Shown here in pieces: positions 16,594 through 24,387 of a stretch of 43,589 nucleotides of DNA. This DNA is from Deltaproteobacteria bacterium (GTDB taxonomy: Bacteria > Myxococcota_A > Polyangia > Haliangiales > Haliangiaceae). The first letter of the stretch is position 1. Each line of letters opens with the position of its first letter. Made by a program: the position numbers and the translations under genes. The notes under the pieces are model-generated. The model saw nothing but the letters and a program-made list of their open reading frames with translations. It searched no databases and was not told where the DNA came from. Location: the NCBI GenBank assembly GCA_025353585.1, contig JANXOM010000291.1, positions 1-43,589 of the forward strand. The letters are read 5' to 3'.

Positions 16594-18267
16594 TTACTCC
16601 GCGGCGATCTCGACATGCACGGGCCCCGCGGTTCGCGGCACCCGCAGGAAGAACAGGAGGGGGATGACGGCAAGGAAGAGGATTCCCTGCAGGACGAAGA
16701 TCCGGTCGATGCTGAGGACGCCCGACTGCGCGGCGAGGCGCCCGCCGATCGAGCGCATGGCCATCATCGTCGCGCTGCTGTCGGTGGCGCCGTGCATCAG
16801 CATGCCGCCGCGGAGGCCGTTCAGCTGCGCGACGACCTCGGGGCGGAGCACGGTGACGTGCTGCCAGAGCGCCGCGCGCGCCGTGGCGGCGTAGTTCGTG
16901 AACATCGTCGCGAAGATCGTGAGACCGACGGAGCCGCCGACCTGCCGGATGAACGAGTTGAGGCCGGCCGCGTCCGCCATCTGGTGACGCGGGATGTTGC
17001 TGAGGGCGGCCGTGGTGAGCGGGACGAAGAGGCACGCGAACGCGGCGCCCGTGATGACGAGCGGGATGACGAGATCGCCGGAGCCGGTCTCGAGCGTGAT
17101 GCCCGAGAGCTCGTACGAGCCGACCATGAACAGGACGACGCCGAACGCGACGATGAACGCGGGCTGGACCTTGTTGTAGACGCGCCCGATGAACGGCGAG
17201 ACCGCCATCATCGCGAGCGTGCGCGGCATCAGCACGACGCCGGACAGGGTCGCCGTGTAGTGGAGCGACTCCTGCGCGAAGACCGGCAAGAGGAACATGC
17301 TGCCCATCAGCATCGCGAACATGATGAACGCGATGACGGTGGCGGACGCGAAGGTCCGGTCGCGGAACAGGCGCAGGTTCACGACAGGCGAGGTGGCGGT
17401 GAGCTCGCGGATCACGAAGCCGGCGAGCCCGAAGACGGTCAAGAACAGCGCGATGCGGATGTTCAGCGAGTCGAACCAGTCGTCCTGCGGCCCCTCCTCG
17501 AACATGTACTGGAGCGCGCCGATGCCGACGACCATGAGGACGATGCCGGCGATGTCGAGGTTCTTGCGCGCGAGCTCGGCGCGGGCGCGGTTGGCGATGC
17601 GCACGTCGTCCGGTTCGCGGACGTTCTTGATCGTCATCAGGATGCCGACGATGCCGACCGGCAAGTTGATGTAGAAGATCCACGGCCATGCGTAGTTGTC
17701 GGTGATGAAGCCGCCGAGCACGGGGCCGATCGCCGGGCCGATCATGATGACCATGGAGAACAGCGCCATGGCCATGCCCGCTTCCTCGGGCGGGAACGTC
17801 TGGCGCAGGATCGCCTGCTGCGTCGGCTGGAGCGCGCCGCCGCCGAGGCCTTGCAGGATGCGATACGCGACGAGCGCGGGCAGCGAGCGCGCCGTGCCGC
17901 AGAGCGCGGAGCCGACGACGAACAGCACCATCGAGATGAGGTAGACGCGCTTCTGGCCGAAGAAGCCCCCGAGGAAGCCGGTCAGCGGCATCACGAGGAC
18001 CATCGCGATCATGTACGCGGTCGAGATCCAGGTGATCTCCTGGATGGACGCGCCGAGCTCGCCGCGGATGTTCGGCAGCGCGACGTTCACGATCGACGAA
18101 TCGATCGTGGCCATGAGCGAGCCGAACGCGATCGAGACGGCGACGAGCCACTTGTTGATCGGCACCGGGCCGAGGGCGGCCATGGCGCCGGGCAACGCGG
18201 CCGCGCTCCCCGGCGCGGGCGGGCCGATCGCCGGCGCGGACGGCGGGGCCTCGGCGACGGCGCTCAT
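16594..18267 (-). CDS. DHA2-family MFS multidrug transporter (EmrB/QacA type)
   Basis: The protein has 557 residues. ATG 18267 overlaps the TetR stop as ATGA, so translation is coupled. After about 40 Ala/Pro-rich residues come fourteen predicted transmembrane helices. Motif 1 is MATIDSSIVNVALPNI, followed by WISTAYMIAMVLVMPLTGFLGGFFGQKRVY. Motif C appears as MVIMIGPAIGPVLGGFI. The loop after helix 6 (NVREPDDVRIANRARAELARKNLDIAG) and SFIRQVGGSVGLTIFATMF near the C-terminus are typical of EmrB. It would export amphipathic toxic compounds by proton exchange and, with the adaptor and TolC channel, form a tripartite system. The substrate is unknown. Confidence 0.93.
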   Translation of the reverse strand: MSAVAEAPPSAPAIGPPAPGSAAALPGAMAALGPVPINKWLVAVSIAFGSLMATIDSSIVNVALPNIRGELGASIQEITWISTAYMIAMVLVMPLTGFLGGFFGQKRVYLISMVLFVVGSALCGTARSLPALVAYRILQGLGGGALQPTQQAILRQTFPPEEAGMAMALFSMVIMIGPAIGPVLGGFITDNYAWPWIFYINLPVGIVGILMTIKNVREPDDVRIANRARAELARKNLDIAGIVLMVVGIGALQYMFEEGPQDDWFDSLNIRIALFLTVFGLAGFVIRELTATSPVVNLRLFRDRTFASATVIAFIMFAMLMGSMFLLPVFAQESLHYTATLSGVVLMPRTLAMMAVSPFIGRVYNKVQPAFIVAFGVVLFMVGSYELSGITLETGSGDLVIPLVITGAAFACLFVPLTTAALSNIPRHQMADAAGLNSFIRQVGGSVGLTIFATMFTNYAATARAALWQHVTVLRPEVVAQLNGLRGGMLMHGATDSSATMMAMRSIGGRLAAQSGVLSIDRIFVLQGILFLAVIPLLFFLRVPRTAGPVHVEIAAE

Positions 18268-18875
18268 CGGGGCGCGCCCGTCACGCCGAACAGGAAGGTG
18301 TCGACGAGCAGGTCGGCGTCGAAGATGTCGTCCTGCCGGACCTGGCAATGCTTGAGCCCGCGCATCGCGCCGATGACGAGATGCGCGTACGGGTCGATCC
18401 GGCTCGCGGGGATGGCGCCCGTGGCGGCCGCGTCGCGCAGGATGGCGTGGACGTGCTCGTGGATGAGCTCGAGCAACGAGGTGTCCTTGGGGATCTGGCG
18501 GAACGCGTCCATCTTGATGGCGAGCTCGATGAACGCGCGCTTGTCGTCGAACGCCGCGTTGGCGCCGCGCATGAACGCGCGCAGCCGCTCCTGGAACGGG
18601 AGCTCGCTGGCCGCGGCGGCGGCGGCGGTGATACGCGGGGCGATCTCGGCGCGGCGCGCCTTGAACAGCGCGATGAACATGCCGTCGCGATCCGGAAAGT
18701 AGTTGTAGAGGGTGCCGACGGCGACGCCGGCGCGCTCGGCGATCGCGGCGATGGAGGTCGCCTCGACGCCGCGCTCGATCGCGAGGGCCTCGACGGCATC
18801 GAGGATCTCGGCGGTCGCCGTCTCGCGCATCCGGGCCTTCAGGTCCGGCTTACGCTCGGTTGAACGCTCGCTCAC
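18264..18875 (-). CDS. TetR-family repressor, first gene of the MFS efflux operon
   Basis: The protein has 203 residues and starts at GTG 18875. The helix-turn-helix is textbook TetR: ILDAVEALAIERGVEATSIAAIAERAGVAVGTLYNYFPDRDGMF, residues about 25-65. The rest is an all-helical ligand and dimer domain. The gene heads the operon tetR-pump-adaptor-channel. A 19-base imperfect palindrome overlaps its own -10 region, pointing to autoregulation of the whole operon. The -10 hexamer TAAATT ends six bases before the GTG, so the message is probably leaderless. The inducer is unknown, presumably a pump substrate. Confidence 0.92.
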   Translation of the reverse strand: MSERSTERKPDLKARMRETATAEILDAVEALAIERGVEATSIAAIAERAGVAVGTLYNYFPDRDGMFIALFKARRAEIAPRITAAAAAASELPFQERLRAFMRGANAAFDDKRAFIELAIKMDAFRQIPKDTSLLELIHEHVHAILRDAAATGAIPASRIDPYAHLVIGAMRGLKHCQVRQDDIFDADLLVDTFLFGVTGAPR

Positions 18876-18879
18876 GAGA

Positions 18880-18898
18880 TGAATTTAGACTCACTTCA
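18880..18898. promoter_or_regulatory. Candidate TetR operator overlapping the tetR -10 element
   Basis: TGAATTTAGACTCACTTCA is a 19-base palindrome in which seven of nine base pairs match (centre A18889). It lies five bases upstream of the GTG start of the TetR gene. It contains the minus-strand -10 hexamer TAAATT (18887-18882), so a bound repressor would block transcription. Confidence 0.55.
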
Positions 18899-18975
18899 TG
18901 AACCGGAGAAGCACTTGCTGAGCGAAACGTCAGGACGCTGTGTTGCTCGTGGTTGTGGCTCGCTCGAAAACCGTG

Positions 18976-18981
18976 TACTCA
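18976..18981 (+). promoter_or_regulatory. -10-like element (TACTCA) of the DUF1835 gene
   Basis: TACTCA, preceded by TG, ends seven bases before ATG 18989 and there is no Shine-Dalgarno sequence. It is weaker than the other examples in the window. Confidence 0.3.
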
Positions 18982-18988
18982 CCGGGAC

Positions 18989-19918
18989 ATGGAGCGCATC
19001 GTCCACATCTGCAACGGTGACAGCACCGCCGACCTGCTGTCGCTCGCCGACCTGCCCGGCGACATCCGGGTCTGGGCCGACGCGCTGGACCAGGGCCCCG
19101 TTCAGCCGCTCGCGGACGCGGAGCACTACGCGGCGCGGGCCGCGTTCCTGGCGACCCGCGGGCACGCGGACCAGAAGGCGACGGTCGAGCAGCTCGCGGG
19201 CTGGGATCGCGGCGTCGACGAGGCGCTCGCCGCCGAAGAGGTCATCCTGTGGTTCGAGCACGACCTGTTCGACCAGCTCGCGCTCGTGCGCCTGCTCGCG
19301 CGGGTCGCGCGGCGCGGCCTGCCGGCGGCGCTGACGATCGTGTCGATCGACCGGCATGCGGACGTCCCGAGCTTCCTCGGCTTCGGGCAGCTCGCGCCCG
19401 AGCAGCTCGCGGCGCTGTGGCCGGCGCGCGTGCCGATCGCGCGCGACGCGATCGACGAGGCCGTGACGGCGTGGGTCGCGGTGACGGCGCCGGATCCGCG
19501 CGCCCTTCCCTTCCTCGCGCGGCGGGTGAAAGCGCTGCCGTTCCTCGCGGGCGCGCTCGAGCGGCACCTCGAGGAGCTGCCGGACTCGTCGAGCGGCCTC
19601 TCGCGCACGGAGCGCCAGCTGCTCGCGGCGATCGCGCGCGGCACGAGCGGCGCGGCGGCGCTGATGACGGAGCTCCACGCGATGGACCCGCGGTACCCGA
19701 TCACCGACACGCTGCTCGCGTACACGCTCGGCGTGCTCGAGCGCGCCGCGTTCGTGGCGAGCGGCGCCGTCACGCCCCTCGGACGCCAGGCGCTGGCCGG
19801 CGCGATCGATCGCGTGCACGAGGTCGGCATCGACACGTGGCGCGGCGGCGTCCACCTCGCCGGCCGCGGGCCGGTGTGGCGCTGGGATGGCCGCGAGCGA
19901 AAGCTGTTCGAGCGCTGA
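18989..19918 (+). CDS. DUF1835-domain protein
   Basis: The protein has 309 residues. It starts at ATG 18989; the twelve upstream codons in frame are not protein-like. The N-terminal domain reads IVHICNGDSTADLLSLADLPGDIRVWADALDQGPVQ and continues to WFEHDLFDQLALVRLLARVA, the hallmark motifs of DUF1835 (HVxNGDS near the N-terminus; WFExDLFDQL). The C-terminal half, LSRTERQLLAAIARG through DTLLAYTLGVLERAAFV, resembles a winged-helix-like fold. The function of the family is not established. It is transcribed divergently from the TetR operon; its stop is one base from the stop of the converging lipoprotein gene. Confidence 0.8.
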   Translation: MERIVHICNGDSTADLLSLADLPGDIRVWADALDQGPVQPLADAEHYAARAAFLATRGHADQKATVEQLAGWDRGVDEALAAEEVILWFEHDLFDQLALVRLLARVARRGLPAALTIVSIDRHADVPSFLGFGQLAPEQLAALWPARVPIARDAIDEAVTAWVAVTAPDPRALPFLARRVKALPFLAGALERHLEELPDSSSGLSRTERQLLAAIARGTSGAAALMTELHAMDPRYPITDTLLAYTLGVLERAAFVASGAVTPLGRQALAGAIDRVHEVGIDTWRGGVHLAGRGPVWRWDGRERKLFER

Positions 19919-19919
19919 G

Positions 19920-20951
19920 CTAGAAGCAGACCGGCCGGTCGATGCACGTCTCGGCGAAGTCGCCGTCCGCGCAGAAGCCGCTCGCGCACTGCTCTGCCGA
20001 GATGCAGATGGTCCCGTTCGCGACGGGGACGTCGCACGTGCCGCCGTGATCGTCGAGGTTGCACCAGGCTCCGACCGTGCACGTCGTCGCGCATGCTTCG
20101 CCGAGCTTCGGCGGTGAGGCGCAGACGAGATCCGCGGTGCACACCTCGCGCGGTCCGCAGTCGAAGCTCGTCGCGCAGGCCTGGCCCGGCAGCGCGAGCT
20201 CGATGCACGCCCCGGCCGAGCCGCACGTGGTTCCGATCTCGCCGCAGACGTGGCCAGGGCACGGCTCACCGAGCTGCGGCGGGCGTCCGCACTCGCCAGA
20301 CTGGGTCGGCGACGGGCGATTGCAGATCAGATCGAAGTCGCACTGCGCCGACGCGCTGCACGACTCGCCGTCAGCGAGCAGCGCGTGGCACCCGGCGCCC
20401 GAACAGAACGCGTCGAGCGCGCAGTCGCTATCGATCTGACACGTGTCGCCGAGCGCTGCGGTATGCGGAGCCGTCGCGCAGGTCCCGATGCAGCACGTGT
20501 AGTCATCCGGACAGAGAGCGGCCGGTGTGCAGCGCGCCGATGCGCACTCCTCGTCGAAGCCGCACGGCCCGCCCTCGGCGACCGTGCCCGTGAACATATC
20601 CGCGCAGGCATCTGGCTCGAGTCGCGCATCGCGCGCGGAGAGGTCACAGCTCGTCGCGGCGATCGCGGCGACGCATGCGGCCGCCGCCGTCTCGTCGTAA
20701 CGAGCGCGCCCCGAGCCCACCGCCGCCGCGTAGGCCGGATTGAACGCGCGCAACAGGATCGCAGGGAGCCGAAAGTCGGCGCGATCGAGCTCGAAGATGC
20801 ACGTGTTGACGTCGTGGTACTGGCCGCACCGCGTCGCCTGCTCGCAGTGCGCCTCGATCTCCTGATCGGCGAGGATGTCGATCGGGAACCGATTGTCGCC
20901 GCAGCTCGTCGCGAGCAGCGCCACGACCGCGAGCTCGCGTGCGCGGCTCAA
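19920..20951 (-). CDS. Cysteine-rich (Dickkopf-like) secreted lipoprotein
   Basis: The protein has 343 residues. The chosen start is TTG 20951, which overlaps the upstream stop as TTGA and places a lipobox (LLATSC) at the right distance; the frame continues upstream to 21029 without a better start. About 30 cysteines lie in spaced modules of the kind GxPCxxDxxCxxGxxC, for example GGPCGFDEECASARCTP, GDTCQIDSDCALDAFCSG and GEPCPGHVCGEIGTTCG. Such modules are abundant in myxobacterial surface lipoproteins. Residues about 20-130 form a helical domain with its own cysteines. Likely anchored in the outer membrane; role unknown. Last gene of a minus-strand cluster that includes an Mpo1-like and a PEGA protein. 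Confidence 0.75.
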   Translation of the reverse strand: MSRARELAVVALLATSCGDNRFPIDILADQEIEAHCEQATRCGQYHDVNTCIFELDRADFRLPAILLRAFNPAYAAAVGSGRARYDETAAAACVAAIAATSCDLSARDARLEPDACADMFTGTVAEGGPCGFDEECASARCTPAALCPDDYTCCIGTCATAPHTAALGDTCQIDSDCALDAFCSGAGCHALLADGESCSASAQCDFDLICNRPSPTQSGECGRPPQLGEPCPGHVCGEIGTTCGSAGACIELALPGQACATSFDCGPREVCTADLVCASPPKLGEACATTCTVGAWCNLDDHGGTCDVPVANGTICISAEQCASGFCADGDFAETCIDRPVCF

Positions 20952-21307
20952 GCGGCAGCCGACGCGTCTTCGAGATCCGCGACGCGCTCGAGCTCGGCCG
21001 CCATCGCGCCGGTGATCATCTTCCGCCACATGCGGAAGTCACCGCGCAACGACCACGCGGCCGCCTGCAGGCTCGCCCACGACGCGGGCTTGTTCTTCTC
21101 GAACGCGAAGTGGCCGACCCACGCGAAGCCGTAGCCCATCACCGGCGCGGCGAGCAGCGCGGGCGGATAGAACGGCGCCGCGGCGACGCAGCCCAGCGCC
21201 AGCGTGGTGCCGACGAAGTGCAGCCGCCGACACGTCGCGTCCTGGTGCTGCGAGACGTAGTACGGCCAGAACTCTTCGAACGACTGGTGGACAGGGGGCT
21301 GCGACAT
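20948..21307 (-). CDS. Mpo1-like (DUF962) membrane protein
   Basis: The protein has 119 residues. The family signature YYVSQHQDATCRRLHFVGTTLALG is clear, followed by two hydrophobic hairpins (CVAAAPFYPPALLAAPVMGYGFAWVGHFAFEKNKPASW) and a C-terminal amphipathic helix. In yeast the family member Mpo1 is an iron-dependent dioxygenase in fatty-acid alpha-oxidation; conserved histidines are present here (SQH, RLHF, GHF, matching part of that pattern), so a lipid-oxidation role is possible but unproven. A TAGGAT hexamer sits six bases upstream of the start, so this gene may have its own leaderless promoter. It is coupled to the following Cys-rich lipoprotein by a TTGA overlap. Confidence 0.8.
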   Translation of the reverse strand: MSQPPVHQSFEEFWPYYVSQHQDATCRRLHFVGTTLALGCVAAAPFYPPALLAAPVMGYGFAWVGHFAFEKNKPASWASLQAAAWSLRGDFRMWRKMITGAMAAELERVADLEDASAAA

Positions 21308-21313
21308 GCCGCC

Positions 21314-21319
21314 ATCCTA
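21314..21319 (-). promoter_or_regulatory. -10 element (TAGGAT) of the Mpo1-like gene
   Basis: On the minus strand TAGGAT ends six bases before ATG 21307, with no ribosome site. It lies in the 20-base gap after the PEGA-protein gene. Confidence 0.4.
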
Positions 21320-21327
21320 ATCCGAGG

Positions 21328-22878
21328 TCAGAAGGTCGTCGAGAGGCCAGCGAACACGCCGCCCGGGGTCGGCGCCACGAACACGGTCTTGGCCGGCGGC
21401 TCGTGCTCGGCGTGGGCGTGAGCGTGGTGAACAAACAAGTAGATCGCGAGCGCGCTGACCGCGACGCCCGCGCCCAGGGTCACCTCGCTGGCGGTCTTCG
21501 TCGAACGCAGGTCGTTGCACGGCCGGCCGCCGCTCAGCGTCGTCGCACAGGAACCGTCGAGGGCGTAGAGCGCGACGCCGGCGCCGAGGACGGCGACGGC
21601 GGTGCCCCCGGCGACCCAGCGCCAGCCATCGAACCCGTGCGAGCCGTGGTCGACCGCGACCGGCTCGCCGTCCCCCGCATCGGTGGCGGCGGCCGCGGGC
21701 GTGGCGGCCGCGGTGGTGGGGGCGGGCTTCGTCGGGCCATCGCCGGTCGGCGCCGGCACGGGCGCGCTCGCGGTCTGGCCGCGCGCCGGGAACAACACGT
21801 CGATGCCCTCGACGGGATCACCGCCCGAGACGAACTGCGCCAGCGCGCGCAGCTTCTCGGTACCCGGATCCGGATCGATCGGGATGTCACCGCTGCGGAT
21901 GTCCTGCCCGGTCTGCAGGCTGACGAGCGACGCGACCACGGCGGTCTTGCCCTTGACCTGGTCGATCCCGACGACGATCACCGAGTCCGCGTTGACGAGC
22001 CGCGCGAACGCGACGGCGTACGAGCCCTCGCGCGTCACGCGCTCCTGCGAGGTCGCGATCTCGAAGCCGACGAACGGCGCCGTGCGCGTCGCGATGTCGA
22101 GGCCCGCCTCGATCGCGAGCGACGCGGTGTCGTTCGCGTGGACCACCATCCGGTGGCTGCGCGACAGGCGGCGCCCGAGCTTCGCGAACACCCGGTACTC
22201 GCCGGGCGGGAGGTCGAGCGTCACCGAGCCGGCGGCCATCTCGTGCTCGTTGACGAAGATCTGCGCGGTCGGGTCGCTGACCTTGATCGCCAGCTTGCCC
22301 ACGCCGGCGGCCGCGACCTCCGCCTTCACCTTCTTGAACAGATCGGCCGCTTCGGGGCCGTACGACGAGCGCGGGACGTCGGCCGACGTCGACGACCGGA
22401 TGAGCTCGGCCAGCGTGGACTTCGCCGCGCCCGGATCGCCGTTCCGCTGCTGCGCGAGCGCGAGCGCGATCAACGCCTTCTGCAGATCTGACGTCGGCGC
22501 GCGCGGGTCCGCGAACGCGCCCGTGTTCGCGTGCGCCGCCTCGACGAGCGGCGCGAGGATCTTCACCGTCTCGCCGAACTGGCCGGCGATCCACGCCTTG
22601 TAGCCGCGGTCGACCTGGGCCGAGAAGTCCGCCGGCAAGCCGTTCGCGATCGCGGGGCGCGCCGCCGCGTCGTAGCGGTGCCCCACCGTGTCACCGCTCT
22701 GGTACTTGCGGAGCGCGAGCTCCTCGAGCAGCGGCGCGACGAGCCGGGCCGCGTCGGGCGGGCGCGCGTTCGTGTACGACTCGAGCACGATGCCGTTGTC
22801 GGCGTGCGCGGTCGGGATGGTTGCGGTGGCAGCGCCGAGGGCGCCGAGGATCAAAATCGAGAGAGGTGCTCGCGTCAT
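21328..22878 (-). CDS. Secreted PEGA-domain protein with C-terminal membrane helices
   Basis: The protein has 516 residues. A signal peptide (ILILGALGAATATIPTAHA) is followed by a helical, TPR-like region (about 30-170, with LQKALIALALAQQRNGDPGAAKSTLAELI). A PEGA-type beta domain comes next (about 190-260: IFVNEHEMAAGSVTLDLPPGEYRVFAKL), then a beta-rich domain (about 265-350: SVIVVGIDQVKGKTAVVASLVSLQTG). A Pro/Ala/Thr linker (365-410) separates these from two hydrophobic helices (WVAGGTAVAVLGAGVALYAL and LGAGVAVSALAIYLFVHHAHAHAEH), the second ending in a His/Ala run. PEGA proteins are common in Myxococcota envelopes; function unknown. The start overlaps the previous stop as ATGA. Confidence 0.75.
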   Translation of the reverse strand: MTRAPLSILILGALGAATATIPTAHADNGIVLESYTNARPPDAARLVAPLLEELALRKYQSGDTVGHRYDAAARPAIANGLPADFSAQVDRGYKAWIAGQFGETVKILAPLVEAAHANTGAFADPRAPTSDLQKALIALALAQQRNGDPGAAKSTLAELIRSSTSADVPRSSYGPEAADLFKKVKAEVAAAGVGKLAIKVSDPTAQIFVNEHEMAAGSVTLDLPPGEYRVFAKLGRRLSRSHRMVVHANDTASLAIEAGLDIATRTAPFVGFEIATSQERVTREGSYAVAFARLVNADSVIVVGIDQVKGKTAVVASLVSLQTGQDIRSGDIPIDPDPGTEKLRALAQFVSGGDPVEGIDVLFPARGQTASAPVPAPTGDGPTKPAPTTAAATPAAAATDAGDGEPVAVDHGSHGFDGWRWVAGGTAVAVLGAGVALYALDGSCATTLSGGRPCNDLRSTKTASEVTLGAGVAVSALAIYLFVHHAHAHAEHEPPAKTVFVAPTPGGVFAGLSTTF

Positions 22879-23405
22879 GGTCTCGTTATCGTCCCGCCCC
22901 CGTAAGAGTTGCCCCCGTACCCGCCGCCGCCGTAGCCAGTGCCACCGTAACCCGCCGCCGCCAGTGCATTAGTCGTGGCCGTCACGAGAGTTACCGTGAT
23001 CTGGCTATCCGTGAACGTACCGATCAACTCGCCGCGGTGGTTCGGCCAGAACACCCCGTGGAAGGGCGAATCGCACGCGCCGTACGGGCAGAAGAACTTG
23101 CCGTCGAACGCGAAGCCACCCCGGTAATTAGGCGTGAGACGCCCGGTGAAGCGCTGCGAGCCACCGAGCTTCGTGAGCTGCAGGTGGGAGCCGGTTCGCT
23201 TGATCACGCAGCCGAAGCGCTCGTAGTCGTAACCGCTCTCCGAGATCGAGCACCAGTAGGCGCCCTCCGGTCCGGCCGCGAGGGCGGCGTGGTTCTCCGG
23301 CGGCGCGGTCGGCGCGGCGGGGGTGTTGGACCAGCACGCCGCGGTCGCGCCCGCGAGGACAAGCGCGGCGCACACGCCGAAACGCCGAACGGCAGGCCAC
23401 CCCAT
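22875..23405 (-). CDS. Small lipoprotein with Gly/Tyr-rich tail
   Basis: The protein has 176 residues and is not recognised. It has a lipoprotein signal (VLAGATAAC, Cys24), then a compact domain with four cysteines (WCSISE, FGCVIKR, FFCPYGACDS) and many aromatic residues. The C-terminus is low-complexity: AGYGGTGYGGGGYGGNSYGGG. The globular part reads like a small beta domain (HLQLTKLGGSQRFTGRL, GELIGTFTDSQITVTLV). It is coupled by an ATGA overlap to the PEGA protein and follows the next lipoprotein gene by 40 bases, so the three are probably co-expressed envelope proteins. Confidence 0.7.
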   Translation of the reverse strand: MGWPAVRRFGVCAALVLAGATAACWSNTPAAPTAPPENHAALAAGPEGAYWCSISESGYDYERFGCVIKRTGSHLQLTKLGGSQRFTGRLTPNYRGGFAFDGKFFCPYGACDSPFHGVFWPNHRGELIGTFTDSQITVTLVTATTNALAAAGYGGTGYGGGGYGGNSYGGGTITRP

Positions 23406-23445
23406 TGGATGAGCCTGCCGGTTCAGCTGCGCAGATGCAACGAGT

Positions 23446-24255
23446 CTACTGAACGACGTTGAGCGTCATCGACGAGTTGGGAAGTCCGTTCAGGGTGTTC
23501 TGGTTTCCGTTGTGACAATAGAACGGAATCCCGTTGACGATGTCGGTCAACGGCCCTTGGCCCTTGTAAGCATCTCCTGGCGCTGTGACGCCGCCCTCGT
23601 GGGCGAACCCTGCCGAGACCTGTGGCCCGACGTGCACCGTCAAGCCAAGCGTCGCGCTGCCGTTGATGACCTTCATGCTCCGTCCGACCTTCAGGTTGTA
23701 CGGGGTGAGCGTCGGGTAGGCGCAGTTTCCGCCGTTGTCTGCAATCAGGACGTCCAGGACGGGGTTGGCGGTAAGAGCAACATCCGCCTCAACCGGTGCT
23801 GCCGCGCTTGCCGCGCTAATCTTGATATTGCCGAGGAGCGACGCCGCGTTGCCCGGCAGATTTACCGTCACCTTCGCGGTCGCCGTGCCATCCGTATCGA
23901 GGGTCAGCGTCGCTGTATCGAGTTTGACGCTCCAATCGGCGAGCACGGTCCCAGACGTCGAATCGACGGCGGATGCCGTCAGGGTCACTGGACCGCTAAA
24001 GCCCATCGAACCGGTCGCAGTGACGGTGATGAGATTGTCGACGCCGAGATCGCTCGTAAGCGTCGTGTGGTCGACAGAAATGGCGACTGCTGGCACCGGC
24101 TCAGGCGTGTTGCTGCCCGTGTTCGAGCCGGTGTTGGAGCCCGTGTTCGAGCCGCCGGTGTCGTCACCGCCACCGCCGACAGGGTCACCAGGGACGGCGC
24201 CTACGCAGGCGGCCAGCGATAGGCCAAGGATGGCGGAGAGGACGGGGGTGCGCAT
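23446..24255 (-). CDS. Lipoprotein with GSNT repeats and a possible cupredoxin-like domain
   Basis: The protein has 269 residues. ATG 24255 is preferred to TTG 24264. The signal peptide ends LSLAAC (Cys17). A Gly/Asp linker leads into four copies of GSNT (residues 35-50). A beta-rich domain follows (residues about 55-165: AISVDHTTLTSDLGVDNLITVTATGSMGFSGPVTLTASAV), of the kind seen in bacterial surface proteins. The last 90 residues (NCAYPTLTPYNLKVGRSMKVINGSATLGLTVHVG through GIPFYCHNGNQ) resemble a plastocyanin-like fold with one His in TVHVG and Cys-His in FYCHNG, but the usual second histidine and methionine of a type 1 copper site are not evident. The function is unknown. Confidence 0.65.
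   Translation of the reverse strand: MRTPVLSAILGLSLAACVGAVPGDPVGGGGDDTGGSNTGSNTGSNTGSNTPEPVPAVAISVDHTTLTSDLGVDNLITVTATGSMGFSGPVTLTASAVDSTSGTVLADWSVKLDTATLTLDTDGTATAKVTVNLPGNAASLLGNIKISAASAAAPVEADVALTANPVLDVLIADNGGNCAYPTLTPYNLKVGRSMKVINGSATLGLTVHVGPQVSAGFAHEGGVTAPGDAYKGQGPLTDIVNGIPFYCHNGNQNTLNGLPNSSMTLNVVQ
24106..24153 (-). repeat. Four 12-base repeats encoding GSNT
   Basis: Four tandem copies of a 12-base unit with one or two silent differences encode Gly-Ser-Asn-Thr in the linker after the lipidated cysteine. Units such as these vary in number by replication slippage. Confidence 0.7.
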
Positions 24256-24363
24256 GTTGCGCAACTACTACAACTTATGTGCCGGCGCTAAGCCACTGGA
24301 TCCGCGTACGTAACAGGGCCGTGTCATGGGGGTGGAGTCACCGATCGGTGCCTCGACACCCCG

Positions 24364-24383
24364 CCGGGATCTCACAATCCCGG
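24364..24383 (-). terminator. Hairpin after the small membrane protein gene
   Basis: Seven-base arms CCGGGAT (24364-24370) and ATCCCGG (24377-24383) with a six-base loop lie four bases after the stop codon of the minus-strand gene ending at 24388. There is no T-run, so the terminator call is tentative. Confidence 0.4.
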
Positions 24384-24387
24384 GGCG

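Noticed and set aside
16589-18151. N-terminal extension of the EmrA-like adaptor reading through the MFS gene
   Set aside because: The extra 521 codons are the MFS gene read in another frame; the adaptor proper starts at ATG 16588 with a ribosome site.
14288-18702. Long plus-strand open frames (868 and 695 codons) opposite the MFS operon
   Set aside because: Low-complexity composition, no domain signal, and fully covered by convincing minus-strand genes.
19920-20951. Possible CRISPR or tandem DNA repeat in the Cys-rich lipoprotein genes
   Set aside because: The apparent periodicity is at the protein level (spaced cysteines); the nucleotide units are not repeated at regular spacing.
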